64,000 bases of DNA from DRKI01 sp011051875. GTDB lineage: Bacteria; Desulfobacterota; Desulfobulbia; Desulfobulbales; Desulfobulbaceae. How positions within the stretch are numbered: position 1 is the first letter of the stretch; each line of letters starts with the position of its first letter. Positions 8,290 through 17,021 of the stretch are shown piece after piece. A model generated the notes under the pieces. That model was not told the origin of the DNA. It made no database searches and was given only the letters and a program-made list of their open reading frames with translations. The stretch is from NCBI GenBank assembly GCA_026990385.1, contig JALXDL010000110.1:1-64000 (forward strand), read 5' to 3'. A program made the position numbers and the translations under genes.

Positions 8290-8984
8290 CGCCCAGGGCC
8301 AGGAAGGCCATACAGGAGGCCGACGTGGTGGTCGGGTACCGCACCTATCTCGACCTGGTGGCCGACTTCATCGGTCCGCACCAGGAGGTGCTCTCCTCGG
8401 CCATGATGCAGGAGATCGACCGCTGCCGCAAGGCGCTGGAGCTGGCCGCATCCGGCAGGAAGGTGGCCCTGGTCTGCGGCGGTGATCCCGGGATCTACGC
8501 CATGGCCGGACTGGTCTACGAGCTGGCCTTTGCCGGCGGCAGCGACACGCCCGTGGAGGTCATCCCCGGCATCGCGGCCCTCAACAGTTGCGCCGCCATC
8601 CTGGGCGCGCCCCTCATGCACGATTTCGCCGCCATCAGCCTCTCCGACCTGATGACCCCCTGGCCGGTGATCGAAAAGCGTCTTTTTGCCGCGGCCATGG
8701 CGGATTTTGTCACGGTGATCTATAATCCCAGGTCAAGGAAGCGCACCACCCAGATCGTGCGGGCCCGCGAGATCATGCTCGAACACCGGGACCCGGCAAC
8801 GCCGGTGGGTATTGTCAGCGGCGCCACCCGGCCGCACGAGACCGTGCGCCTGGCCAGCCTGGAGACCATGCTCGAGCACGAGATCGCCATGCAGACCACG
8901 GTGATCATCGGCAATTCCGCCACCTTCACCCGGGACGGCAGGATGGTGACGCCACGCGGTTACGGCGACAAGTACGGATTATAA
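8211..8984 (+). CDS. cbiH: Cobalt-precorrin-3 C17-methyltransferase CbiH
   Basis: Tetrapyrrole methylase of 257 residues for C17 methylation and ring contraction. Conserved blocks are AVVGTGPGAPDLVTPRA, YRTYLDL, VCGGDPGIYAMAG, PGIAALNSCAAILGAPLMHDFAAISLSD and the VIYNPRSRKRTTQI region typical of CobJ/CbiH. The start at ATG 8211 (aaggaag just upstream) gives a 79-base overlap with cbiG; no other in-frame start keeps the SAM loop intact. surE begins four bases after its stop. Confidence 0.94.
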   Translation: MEGRDSGHCRGRLAVVGTGPGAPDLVTPRARKAIQEADVVVGYRTYLDLVADFIGPHQEVLSSAMMQEIDRCRKALELAASGRKVALVCGGDPGIYAMAGLVYELAFAGGSDTPVEVIPGIAALNSCAAILGAPLMHDFAAISLSDLMTPWPVIEKRLFAAAMADFVTVIYNPRSRKRTTQIVRAREIMLEHRDPATPVGIVSGATRPHETVRLASLETMLEHEIAMQTTVIIGNSATFTRDGRMVTPRGYGDKYGL

Positions 8985-8987
8985 CCC

Positions 8988-9740
8988 ATGAGCCAGCCCC
9001 TGATCCTGGTCACCAACGACGACGGCGTCCACGCGCCGGGCATCCGCGCCCTGTTCGCCGCGGTCCAGTCCCTGGGCCGGGCCGTGATCGTGGCCCCGGA
9101 GCGGGACAACTCCGCGGTCAGCCACTCCCTGACCATGAACCGGCCCCTGCGGGTCCACGAGCTGGAGCCGGATATCCATACCATTGACGGCACGCCCACC
9201 GACTGCGTGACCATAGGCATGAACAAGGTCCTGGACCGGCGGCCCGACCTGCTGGTCTCGGGCATCAATCCCGGTCCCAACCTGGGGGACGACATCTCCT
9301 ATTCCGGCACCGTGTCCGCGGCCATCGAGGGCACCATGTACGGGGTGCCGTCCCTGGCCTTTTCCCTGGCCGGTGCACCGCCCTGGGATTTCGAGGTCGC
9401 GGCCGGGGTGGCCTGGAAGCTGGCCGCCATGGCCCTGGAGTTCGGCCTGCCCGACGATACCCTGCTCAATGTCAACGTGCCGCAGCGTGCCGCCGGCGAG
9501 ATCCGCGGCATCTGTTTCACCCGGCAGGGCCGGCGGATCTACCGCGACGCGATCCAGGAGATCCGCGATCCCTGGGGCAGGCGCTACTACTGGATCGGCG
9601 GCGGCACCGTGCACTGGTCCGGCGGCAACAACACGGACGAGAGCGCGGTCCGGCGCGGCTGCATCTCCGTGACCCCGATCCAGCTCGACCTCACCAACCA
9701 CGAGGGGCTGGATTTTCTCGAAAACAAGTGGAAGATGTGA
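8988..9740 (+). CDS. surE: 5'/3'-nucleotidase SurE
   Basis: Metal-dependent nucleoside 5'-monophosphate phosphatase of 250 residues. Signature motifs are the N-terminal ILVTNDDGVHAPGIRAL with the metal-binding Asp pair, APERDNSAVSHSLT, and SGINPGPNLGDDISYSGTVSAA. It follows cbiH by 3 bases and precedes nfo by 2, so it is carried in the cobalamin transcript although its role is in nucleotide turnover or stress survival. Confidence 0.96.
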   Translation: MSQPLILVTNDDGVHAPGIRALFAAVQSLGRAVIVAPERDNSAVSHSLTMNRPLRVHELEPDIHTIDGTPTDCVTIGMNKVLDRRPDLLVSGINPGPNLGDDISYSGTVSAAIEGTMYGVPSLAFSLAGAPPWDFEVAAGVAWKLAAMALEFGLPDDTLLNVNVPQRAAGEIRGICFTRQGRRIYRDAIQEIRDPWGRRYYWIGGGTVHWSGGNNTDESAVRRGCISVTPIQLDLTNHEGLDFLENKWKM

Positions 9741-9742
9741 GC

Positions 9743-10597
9743 ATGCCCTACCTTGGAGCCCATGAATCCGTGTCCGGCGGCCTGCACATGGCCTTTGCCC
9801 GGATCAGGCAGGTCGGCGGCGAGTCGCTGCAGATCTTCACCCGCAACCAGCGCCAGTGGAAGGCGCCGCCGGTGACCGACGAGGAGGCGGCCCTGTTCAG
9901 GGAAAAATGGGCCGAGGTCGACCACATGCCGGTGGCCTCCCATGCCTCCTACCTGATCAACCTGGGAAGCGGCAGGGAGGAGCAGGCGGAAAAATCGGTG
10001 GCCGCCTTTGTCGACGAACTGGTGCGCTGCCAGCGGTTGGGAATCGACCGGGTGGTGATCCATCCGGGCAGCCATGGCGGGGACGGGGTGGAGGCGGGCC
10101 TGGCCCGGGTGACGGCCAACCTGGACCGGGTGGTGCAGGCGGCCCGCGGCCGGGGCGCAACGACCAGGATCCTGCTCGAGACCACGGCCGGCCAGGGCAC
10201 CGGCCTGGGGTACCGGTTCGAGGAACTGGCCTTTATCCTCGAGAATTCACGGTATTCTGATCAGCTCGGCATCTGCGTCGATACCTGCCACATCTTTGCC
10301 GCCGGCTATGACATCCGGACCAGGGAGGCCTACGAGGCGACCATGGCCGAGCTGGACCGGGTCATTGGCTGCCATCGCATCGGGTTCTTCCATCTCAACG
10401 ATTCGCGCAGGGAACTGGGCAGCCGGGTGGACCGGCACGAGCACATCGGCAAGGGCGCCATCGGCCTGGAAGGGTTCCGCTGCCTGCTGGGCGATCCCCG
10501 CTTCCGCGATCATGCCATGACCCTGGAGACGCCCAAGGGCAAGGACCTGGCCGAGGACCGGGTCAATCTCGCCACCCTGCGCTCCCTGCTCGGGTGA
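9743..10597 (+). CDS. nfo: Endonuclease IV (AP endonuclease)
   Basis: Zinc-dependent apurinic/apyrimidinic endonuclease of 284 residues for base-excision repair. It begins LGAHESVSGGLHMAF and shows the metal-ligand blocks NLGS, HPGSHGG, LLETTAGQGTGLGYRFEEL, GICVDTCHIFAAGYD, FFHLNDS and DRHEHIGKGAIG; all are diagnostic of the family. The ATG at 9743 lies two bases after the surE stop; an in-frame ATG at 9728 inside surE is less likely because it adds residues before the conserved N-terminus. Last gene of this plus-strand run. Confidence 0.95.
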   Translation: MPYLGAHESVSGGLHMAFARIRQVGGESLQIFTRNQRQWKAPPVTDEEAALFREKWAEVDHMPVASHASYLINLGSGREEQAEKSVAAFVDELVRCQRLGIDRVVIHPGSHGGDGVEAGLARVTANLDRVVQAARGRGATTRILLETTAGQGTGLGYRFEELAFILENSRYSDQLGICVDTCHIFAAGYDIRTREAYEATMAELDRVIGCHRIGFFHLNDSRRELGSRVDRHEHIGKGAIGLEGFRCLLGDPRFRDHAMTLETPKGKDLAEDRVNLATLRSLLG

Positions 10598-10601
10598 CCG
10601 G

Positions 10602-10655
10602 GGCCCGCGGAACGGGCCGCAACCCCTGCCACCGCGGGAGCGGTGTCACCAGGGG
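10602..10655 (+). repeat. REP-like palindrome 6 after nfo
   Basis: ggcccg...cgggcc (10602-10607/10613-10618) followed by caccgc-ggga-gcggtg (10630-10635/10640-10645), the same two-hairpin plan and the same ggga loop as the RAYT-flanking REPs, with a diverged outer stem. It fills the gap between the convergent nfo and fibronectin-III genes and could also act as a bidirectional transcript-end structure. Confidence 0.75.
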
Positions 10656-10698
10656 AGTGTCGGCCCGGACGTACGCTGACCTGTCTGCTGTTTCCCGC

Positions 10699-12810
10699 TT
10701 ATTTCGTCTCGCCGGGCACCCTGACGGTCACCGGTTCGGAATAGGGGCTCTTCAGGCCATCCGTGTCCACGGCCCTGATCCGGAAACTGTAGTCCTGGCC
10801 TGGTTCGAGTTCGGTCCGGTACAGGAATGCCGGTGTCGCGGTCCGGCCGATCTGGGTGGCCAGGAAGCCGGCGGTGACGATCTCGTAGTGGTCGATATCC
10901 TTTTCAGGATTTTTCTTCCATCGGAGCAGGATTCCGTTCTCGTTCAGGAGGGCGGTGACACCGCCGGGCCGGACCGGCAGCGGCTTGGTGGTCGCCTGGA
11001 CCACGCGGGAGAGTTTGCCCTCCAGGCCGTCCGTGTCGATGGCCCGGATCCGGTACCAGTAGATGGCACCGTCCCGCAGGTAGGTGTCCGTGAAGCTGGT
11101 GGTCGGGGCCGGCACCGAGCCCACCCTGAGGGTGGTGTTGTCCTCGATGGTGCCGCGGTAGATCTCGTAGCGGCTGATGTCGGCCTCCGGGTTGGGCCGC
11201 CAGGTGAGCTCCACCCTGCGGTAGAGGTTGTTGCTGGCCGTGATGCCGGTTACGGCCACCGGCACCGCCTTGGTGACTGCTGACACCGTGTTCGTGTTTT
11301 CCGAGTTCACGTCCACCACGTTGACCGCCTGCAGCCGGTAGAAATAGCGGGTGTTGTCGGCCAGGGGCTCGCCCCAGGCCCCCTGGTCCACGAACTCCTG
11401 GCGCAGGCGGCCGGAGACGTAGTCGATCTGGGAGAAGGGTCCGTCCTTTGCCCTGCTCCTGAAAATGGCATAGCCCTTGACATCGGGATCGGGCGAGGCG
11501 GTCCAGGCCAGGGGCACCTGCCGGGCCTGGCCGCCGATGGCCTTGAGCCCGGTCGGAGGCGGCGGCGCACCCTTGGTCAGGGCCGAGACGATCTTCGAGT
11601 CCGCGCTCTCCACATTGACATAGTTCCTTGTCCGGACGATATAGAAGTAGAGCGTGTTGTCCTTGAGCTTGCCGTAGCGGCTGAATCCCTTGCCCCGCCC
11701 CAGGTCGACATAGGTCTGCTGGTCATGACCGTTGATGGTGGCGATCTTTTCATAGGGACCGCTGCGGCTGGTGCTGCGGTAGATCACGTACCCGGTGACG
11801 GTGGGATCCTGGGACGGTTCCCAGAAGAGCCGCACGGAGCGCAGGCCGTTGCCCGATGCGTGCAGCCTGGTCAGCGGCCTCGGCGGGCCGGTGGTGGTGA
11901 TGGCCACCGGCTGTGCCGGCACATTGGCCATCTCGTCACTGGTCAGGCCGATGATGGTGTAGTAGTAGGTGGTGGCATCCTTGAGATTTTCATCCTTGAG
12001 GACAATGGGCACGTGGTCGTTGGCCACCGGCCTGTCCACCACGTGGAAGACCGCGTCCGGGCTGTCGGCCCGCAGGAGTTGGTAGGCGGCATAGATGTGC
12101 GGCGGATCCGGCTGCAGCACGATACGGATCTTGCGGATCTCGCCCTGGGTGGAGAGGATCCGTGGTTGGGGCAGCAGCGGCGAGTAGATGTCGCCCCGGC
12201 GGACCTGCTCCGCCACCAGCCTGTGCAGGGCCTGGTCCATGATCTCCCTAAGGCCGGGTGCGTCACAGCCGGAGCCACTGGTATCGGTGGGTGAGTCAAA
12301 GGAGAGCGACCAGACCCTGTCCCCGGTCTGGCTGTCGGTCATGCTGGCCCGGTACCGGCAGACCATTTCCGGCCCGGTTCCCTTCCTGTCGGTACTGCCG
12401 GTGATCACGCCCCGGGCCCTGAGGGCACGGCCGGCCTGGATGGCAAGCTCCTCGCTGCCTTGTGACTTGCTGGTTGAAAGATATTTTTCATACCATTGCC
12501 TCCCTGCCCCGGTGGGCAGCAGCGGGTACTTCCGCACCTGCTGCAGGGCCTGGAAAAAGGCCTGGGTCAGCATGGTGTCGGGCTGCTGATCCCGGTCCAG
12601 GAAGGGCAGGATCAGGACCCGGTTGTAGATGACGGTCCTGGCCGTCGGACTGACCTCGACCCTGATCGTGGCCTCGAAGCCGTCTGTAGTCTTCTCCTGG
12701 CAGAGCCCTGCCGCGGGTTGCAGGAACAGCAGGACCGGCAGGAGAAGGAGCAGCAATGGCGGGCGGGTGATGGCCGATAACAGGGATGGGTATGTTGGTC
12801 TGGTCTTCAT
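10699..12810 (-). CDS. Exported fibronectin type III repeat protein
   Basis: A basic N-terminus plus a leucine-rich core (PPLLLLLLPVLLFLQPAAG) is a secretion signal; the Cys after it lacks a proper lipobox, so a lipoprotein is doubtful. An unassigned globular domain (about 30-230, with YNRVLILPFLDRD) precedes four clear and one degenerate fibronectin III modules. Each has the W...DPD(V/I)xxYxIYRS core and an xTRYFYRLxAVN-type strand. The expected role is adhesive or scaffolding in the periplasm or at the surface. The start is uncertain: ATG 12810 places the signal peptide near the N-terminus, but ATG 12849 is possible and neither has a strong ribosome binding site. Stands alone, convergent with nfo. 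Confidence 0.75.
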   Translation of the reverse strand: MKTRPTYPSLLSAITRPPLLLLLLPVLLFLQPAAGLCQEKTTDGFEATIRVEVSPTARTVIYNRVLILPFLDRDQQPDTMLTQAFFQALQQVRKYPLLPTGAGRQWYEKYLSTSKSQGSEELAIQAGRALRARGVITGSTDRKGTGPEMVCRYRASMTDSQTGDRVWSLSFDSPTDTSGSGCDAPGLREIMDQALHRLVAEQVRRGDIYSPLLPQPRILSTQGEIRKIRIVLQPDPPHIYAAYQLLRADSPDAVFHVVDRPVANDHVPIVLKDENLKDATTYYYTIIGLTSDEMANVPAQPVAITTTGPPRPLTRLHASGNGLRSVRLFWEPSQDPTVTGYVIYRSTSRSGPYEKIATINGHDQQTYVDLGRGKGFSRYGKLKDNTLYFYIVRTRNYVNVESADSKIVSALTKGAPPPPTGLKAIGGQARQVPLAWTASPDPDVKGYAIFRSRAKDGPFSQIDYVSGRLRQEFVDQGAWGEPLADNTRYFYRLQAVNVVDVNSENTNTVSAVTKAVPVAVTGITASNNLYRRVELTWRPNPEADISRYEIYRGTIEDNTTLRVGSVPAPTTSFTDTYLRDGAIYWYRIRAIDTDGLEGKLSRVVQATTKPLPVRPGGVTALLNENGILLRWKKNPEKDIDHYEIVTAGFLATQIGRTATPAFLYRTELEPGQDYSFRIRAVDTDGLKSPYSEPVTVRVPGETK

Positions 12811-12928
12811 TGCGGGGGCCCTGGGGGCGATGATCGTCTCGGGTGACATGCGCTGGTTCGTCAATATCTGAACCTCGTATCTCAGACTATAGCAAATGTG
12901 CCGTGTTTTGGAAACCGGGGAGGACAAG

Positions 12929-13222
12929 ATGGATACGAGCCACGACGGGCGCGAGGTCTACTGCCGCATGCTGGGCCATGTGCTGGCCTTCCGGTACTGC
13001 CGCACCATGCAGGAAGGGCTGCCCTGCGGCCGGATACTGGACTGCTGGTTCGAGCTGATGGACATCCGCACCTTTGTGGCCGAAAACTACACCCGGCAGG
13101 AGCTGCGGCGGATCTTTGCCCCGTCGCCGTCCCGCCTGGACACCATCTGCGAAGTGGTAAACAGTCTGCGGCGGCAAGAGCAAGAGAGTACGGATGAGCC
13201 GGCAGGCCCGGAAGATGGCTAG
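12929..13222 (+). CDS. Small conserved-looking Cys-containing protein of unknown function
   Basis: A 97-residue soluble protein, no signal or membrane segment. Four cysteines (CRMLGH...RYCRTMQEGLPCGRILDCWFEL) in the first half could bind metal, but no standard zinc-finger spacing is matched. The C-terminal half is helical and charged. ATG 12929 is favoured over the in-frame ATG 12896 because ggggagg lies 5 bases before it. Divergent from the fibronectin gene and overlapping the end of the convergent deaminase gene by 4 bases. I do not recognise the family. Confidence 0.7.
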   Translation: MDTSHDGREVYCRMLGHVLAFRYCRTMQEGLPCGRILDCWFELMDIRTFVAENYTRQELRRIFAPSPSRLDTICEVVNSLRRQEQESTDEPAGPEDG

Positions 13223-14562
13223 GCGTTGTTCGTTCCGGCCGGGCCGGTGGCCGTGTCGTCCCTGACCCGCATCGCTCTTACCCCTGCCATGACCGCCTCC
13301 AGGTCCATGGTCAGCAGCCGCCGGTCCCGGACCACGATGCGGCCATCGACGATCACGGTGCGGACGTCGCCGCCCGTGGCCGCGTAGACCAGCAGGTCCG
13401 GGCCGTGGAAGGGCTGGAGATGGGGCTGCTCGATATCGACCAGGAGCAGGTCGGCCGGGCAGCCGGGGGCTAGGCGGCCGATGCCCGCCGGCAGGCCGGG
13501 CAGGCCGTGTTCCCGGGTGGCCATGGCCAGCACCTCCCGGGCCGGCAGGGCGACCGGGTCCATGGTCCGGACCTTCTGCACCTTGGCGCAGGTGTCCATT
13601 TCCCCGAACAGGTCCAGGCCGTTGTTGCTGGCCGCGCCGTCCGTGCCCAGGCCCACCGGTATCCCCAGCCGGCGCATGGAGGTGATATCGGCGATGCCCG
13701 AGGCCAGCTTGAGATTGCTCCGGGGACAGGTGATGACCCGGGCGGAGCTGCGGGCCAGGATATCGAGATCCCGCTCGTCGGTCCACACGCAGTGGACGCA
13801 GACCGTGGTCTCGTCCAGGATGCCCAGCGCACCCAGGTGGCGGACGGGCGAGTCGGCCAGTGGCTCCTTGATCATGGCCGCCTCGTCCCTGGTCTCGGCC
13901 ACGTGGATGAAGAGCGGTACGCCGCGTTCGCGGGCCAGTTCCTTGGCCCGGCGCAGGGTCGCGGCGGAACAGGTATAGGGCGCGTGGGCAAACAGGGCAG
14001 GCTGGACGAGGGGATCGCGGCCGGTCCAGGCGTCGAGGAAGGAGGCGGCCGCCTCCAGGTTGCCGGCCGGGTCCGGTACGCCCGGGGCCGGGAAATCGAC
14101 GATGCCCTGGGCGGCGACGGCACGCATGCCGGCTTGGGCAAAGGCACGGGCCGCTTCGGTCTCGTGGAAATAGCCGTCCGCAACGCTCGTGGTCCCGGAG
14201 AGCAGCATCTCGGCCGCGGCCAGCAGGGAACAGTGAAAGACCATCTTCGGGTTCACGTGCGCGGCCTCGGCCGGAAAGATGTGCTCACGCAGCCACTCGG
14301 CCAGGGCCAGGTCGTCGGCCAGCCCCCTGAACAGGGTCATGGCCCCGTGGCAGTGGCCGTTGACCAGGCCCGGCATGGCCAGCATGCCCCGGCCGGAGAT
14401 GGTGGTCCGGGCCCGGATCCCGCCCATTTCCCGCATGGGACCTGTGGCGAGGATCCTGCCGTCGCCGATGGCAATGAAGGCGTCCGGAGACGGGGCGCTC
14501 GTGCCCGGTTCGGCGAGCAGGAGCGTATCGGTGATCAGGATGTCGGGGTTCATAATGTCCAT
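13219..14562 (-). CDS. mtaD: 5'-methylthioadenosine/S-adenosylhomocysteine deaminase (amidohydrolase)
   Basis: TIM-barrel amidohydrolase of 447 residues. The metal site is visible as PGLVNGHCHGAMTLFRG (His-x-His), the His in FIHVAETRDE, the His in VHCVW and the Asp in VGLGTDGAASNN. This pattern matches MtaD-type deaminases, which convert S-adenosylhomocysteine to S-inosylhomocysteine and fit a methyltransferase-rich genome; chlorohydrolase-like relatives cannot be excluded. The start at ATG 14562 has gagg 8-9 bases upstream; ATG 14553 is an alternative, and the extension to 14640 runs into a repeat element. Confidence 0.88.
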   Translation of the reverse strand: MDIMNPDILITDTLLLAEPGTSAPSPDAFIAIGDGRILATGPMREMGGIRARTTISGRGMLAMPGLVNGHCHGAMTLFRGLADDLALAEWLREHIFPAEAAHVNPKMVFHCSLLAAAEMLLSGTTSVADGYFHETEAARAFAQAGMRAVAAQGIVDFPAPGVPDPAGNLEAAASFLDAWTGRDPLVQPALFAHAPYTCSAATLRRAKELARERGVPLFIHVAETRDEAAMIKEPLADSPVRHLGALGILDETTVCVHCVWTDERDLDILARSSARVITCPRSNLKLASGIADITSMRRLGIPVGLGTDGAASNNGLDLFGEMDTCAKVQKVRTMDPVALPAREVLAMATREHGLPGLPAGIGRLAPGCPADLLLVDIEQPHLQPFHGPDLLVYAATGGDVRTVIVDGRIVVRDRRLLTMDLEAVMAGVRAMRVRDDTATGPAGTNNA

Positions 14563-14621
14563 AACAGCTTGCCTCGGTCTGGCGGATGGTGTAGAGAGGT
14601 GGCACCTACGGTTTATGGAAT

Positions 14622-14720
14622 CCCGGATTGAGCGTTTCACGTACCTGCAACACTGTAAAGAGAAGACCGTTTATAATCATTAGTTTTTTCGATCCAGACG
14701 GCTGAAACGCTCAATCCGGG
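14622..14720 (-). repeat. Dispersed palindromic element, copy A (full length, ~99 bp)
   Basis: Bounded by a perfect 18-bp inverted repeat, cccggattgagcgtttca at 14622-14639 and its complement at 14703-14720. The interior read on the minus strand (taatgattat...tacagtgttgcag) matches the interior of copy C at 42201-42281. It occupies the divergent promoter region between mtaD and ychF. Confidence 0.85.
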
Positions 14721-14790
14721 GGAATATATCCATTGAACGGGATGGGGCCGAAAGCACCCGCCCTGTTTTGTTTTCGCTTACGAGGAGTCT

Positions 14791-15888
14791 ATGGGATTTC
14801 GTTGTGGAATCGTGGGCCTGCCCAACGTGGGCAAGTCCACCATATTCAATGCCCTGACCGCGGCCGCCATCGATGCCGAGAATTACCCCTTTTGCACCAT
14901 CGAGCCCAACGTCGGCGTGGTGCCGGTGCCTGATCGCCGCCTGGACGTGCTGGCGGAACTGGTCAGGACAAGGAACAAGGTACCCACTCAGATGGAGTTT
15001 GTCGATATTGCAGGCTTGGTCAAGGGCGCCAGCCAGGGCGAGGGACTGGGCAACCAGTTCCTTGGCCATATCCGCCAGGTGGATGCCATCCTGCACGTGG
15101 TACGCTGTTTCGAGGACAGCAACATAGTGCACGTGGACGGGTCCATCGATCCGCTCCGCGACGTGGAAGTGATCGCTACCGAGCTTATCCTGGCCGACCT
15201 GGAGACCGTGGAAAGGCGGCTGGCCAGGAGCCGCAACCAGGCCAAGAGCGGGGACAGGAAGTTCCTGGCCGAGGTACGTTTTCTCGAGGGTGTGCGGGAA
15301 CTGCTGGATTCGGGCCGGCCGGCCCGGCTGGCCGAACCGGAGACCGGGCAGGAGGGGGCGCTCCTGCGCGAGCTCTGCCTGCTCACCACCAAGCCGGTCC
15401 TCTACGTGGCCAATGTCAGTGAAGACGACCTGGCCGGCGGCAACCGGCACGTGCAGGCGCTCAGGCAGGCGGCCGCGGCCGAGAATGCCTCGGTGGTTAC
15501 CATTGCCGGCGCCATCGAGCAGGAACTGAGCCTGCTCGATGCCGACGAACAGCAGGAGTTCCTGGCCGAGATGGGCCTGGAGGAGCCGGGTCTCAACCGG
15601 CTGATCCATGCCGGCTACGACCTGCTCGGCCTGATCACCTTCTTCACCGTGGGCGAGAAGGAGACAAAGGCCTGGACCATCCGCAGGGGAACCCTTGCCC
15701 CGGCCGCGGCTGGCAGGATCCATTCCGATTTCGAGCGGGGCTTCATCCGGGCCGAGGTCATCGCCTATGACGATTATGTCACCTGCGGCTCCGAGGCCGC
15801 GGCCCGCGACAGGGGGCTGCTCCGTTCAGAGGGCAGGGACTACGTGGTCCGCGACGGGGACTGCATCCTTTTTCGTTTCAACGTGTGA
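14791..15888 (+). CDS. ychF: Redox-regulated ATPase YchF (Obg family)
   Basis: Universally conserved P-loop NTPase of 365 residues. It shows G1 GLPNVGKSTIFNALT, the G3 region VDIAGLVKGASQGEGLGNQFL, the altered G4 VANVSEDD (NxxE instead of NKxD, explaining the ATP preference in this family) and the C-terminal TGS-like domain ending YVVRDGDCILFRFNV. It acts on or near ribosomes. Its stop overlaps a GTG in front of the next gene. The short upstream region contains repeat copy A. Confidence 0.96.
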   Translation: MGFRCGIVGLPNVGKSTIFNALTAAAIDAENYPFCTIEPNVGVVPVPDRRLDVLAELVRTRNKVPTQMEFVDIAGLVKGASQGEGLGNQFLGHIRQVDAILHVVRCFEDSNIVHVDGSIDPLRDVEVIATELILADLETVERRLARSRNQAKSGDRKFLAEVRFLEGVRELLDSGRPARLAEPETGQEGALLRELCLLTTKPVLYVANVSEDDLAGGNRHVQALRQAAAAENASVVTIAGAIEQELSLLDADEQQEFLAEMGLEEPGLNRLIHAGYDLLGLITFFTVGEKETKAWTIRRGTLAPAAAGRIHSDFERGFIRAEVIAYDDYVTCGSEAAARDRGLLRSEGRDYVVRDGDCILFRFNV

Positions 15889-15893
15889 GTGTC

Positions 15894-16985
15894 ATGGCCG
15901 ACAAGACGATCTTCATTGAACAGTTGCACGAGGGCCGGCAGGTGGATGACCTGTTCCTGGTCTCCCGCAAGACCCTGGCCGAGACCAAGGCCGGCAAGCC
16001 TTACCTGGCGCTGTCCCTCATGGACCGCACCGGCGAGATCGAGGCCCGGCTGTGGGATAACGCCGAAGAGTACGATGCCATGGCCGAGGCCGGCAACTTC
16101 GTCCGGGTCCGGGGTACGGCCCGTTCCTACCGGGAGCAGTTGCAGCTGGTGGTGAACTCGCTTGCGCAGGTGGACAAGGATGACGTCCGCCTGGAGGATT
16201 TCATGCCGGCCAGCCCGCGCAACCGGGATGTGATGGTGGCCGAGCTGGAGTCGGTGATCGCCCGCATCGAGGACAGGCCCCTGCACCGGCTGCTGCGGGT
16301 CATCTTCGCCGGCAAGACCCTGGAGCAGTTTTCCAGGGCGCCTGCGGCCAAGAAGATGCACCACGCCTACCTGGGCGGTCTGCTGGAGCATACCCTGTCG
16401 GTCACCGGCATGGCTGCCCGGACCGCGGACCACTACCAGGCCCTGGATCGGGATCTGCTGCTCACCGGCGCCCTGGTCCACGATATCGCCAAGATCCGCG
16501 AGTTCTCCTTTGCGCGCCTGCCCTTTGACTACACCAGCAGCGGCCGGCTGATCGGTCACCTGGTCCTGGGCGCCGAGATGGTGCGGGAGGCGGCCTCCGG
16601 GGTGCCGGACCTGCCCCCTGACCGCCTGGACCAGCTGGTCCACCTGGTGCTCAGCCACCACGGCCGCCACGACTTCGGCGCCCCGGTCCTGCCCATGACA
16701 CCCGAGGCCCTGGTCCTGCATCACCTGGACGACATGGACGCCAAAATGAACTACATCGGGCGGCTGCGGGAAAAGATCACCGAGCCGGGCAGCCACTGGA
16801 CCGACTTTCAGCGTCCCCTGGAGCGTTTTCTCTACCTGCGCCGGCCGGAAGAGGACGAGGACGTGCCCGGGGCGGCGGGCCTGCTGCAGCCGGGGGGACG
16901 GGGAAAGGCATCGTCCGGGCCGACCCGGTACCGCGGCAGCCGGGAGAAGAACGAGCTTGAAAAACGCCAGCAGACGCTGTTCTGA
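15894..16985 (+). CDS. OB-fold/HD-domain 3'-5' exoribonuclease, YhaM family
   Basis: A 363-residue protein with an N-terminal OB-fold (about 1-85, IEQLHEGRQVDDLFLVSRKTLAETK) and an HD phosphohydrolase domain containing HHAYLGGLLEHTLSV and LLLTGALVHDIAKIRE (His-Asp pair), followed by LSHHGRHDFGAP. This architecture is that of YhaM/CBF1-type 3'-5' exonucleases. A charged tail of about 60 residues, RGxR-rich, is extra. ATG 15894 gives the family-like MADKTIFIEQL start; GTG 15885, overlapping the ychF stop, is the alternative. Confidence 0.88.
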   Translation: MADKTIFIEQLHEGRQVDDLFLVSRKTLAETKAGKPYLALSLMDRTGEIEARLWDNAEEYDAMAEAGNFVRVRGTARSYREQLQLVVNSLAQVDKDDVRLEDFMPASPRNRDVMVAELESVIARIEDRPLHRLLRVIFAGKTLEQFSRAPAAKKMHHAYLGGLLEHTLSVTGMAARTADHYQALDRDLLLTGALVHDIAKIREFSFARLPFDYTSSGRLIGHLVLGAEMVREAASGVPDLPPDRLDQLVHLVLSHHGRHDFGAPVLPMTPEALVLHHLDDMDAKMNYIGRLREKITEPGSHWTDFQRPLERFLYLRRPEEDEDVPGAAGLLQPGGRGKASSGPTRYRGSREKNELEKRQQTLF

Positions 16986-17021
16986 GGCCTGCTGGCCTTG
17001 CGCCGCAAGGACGGGTCTGTT

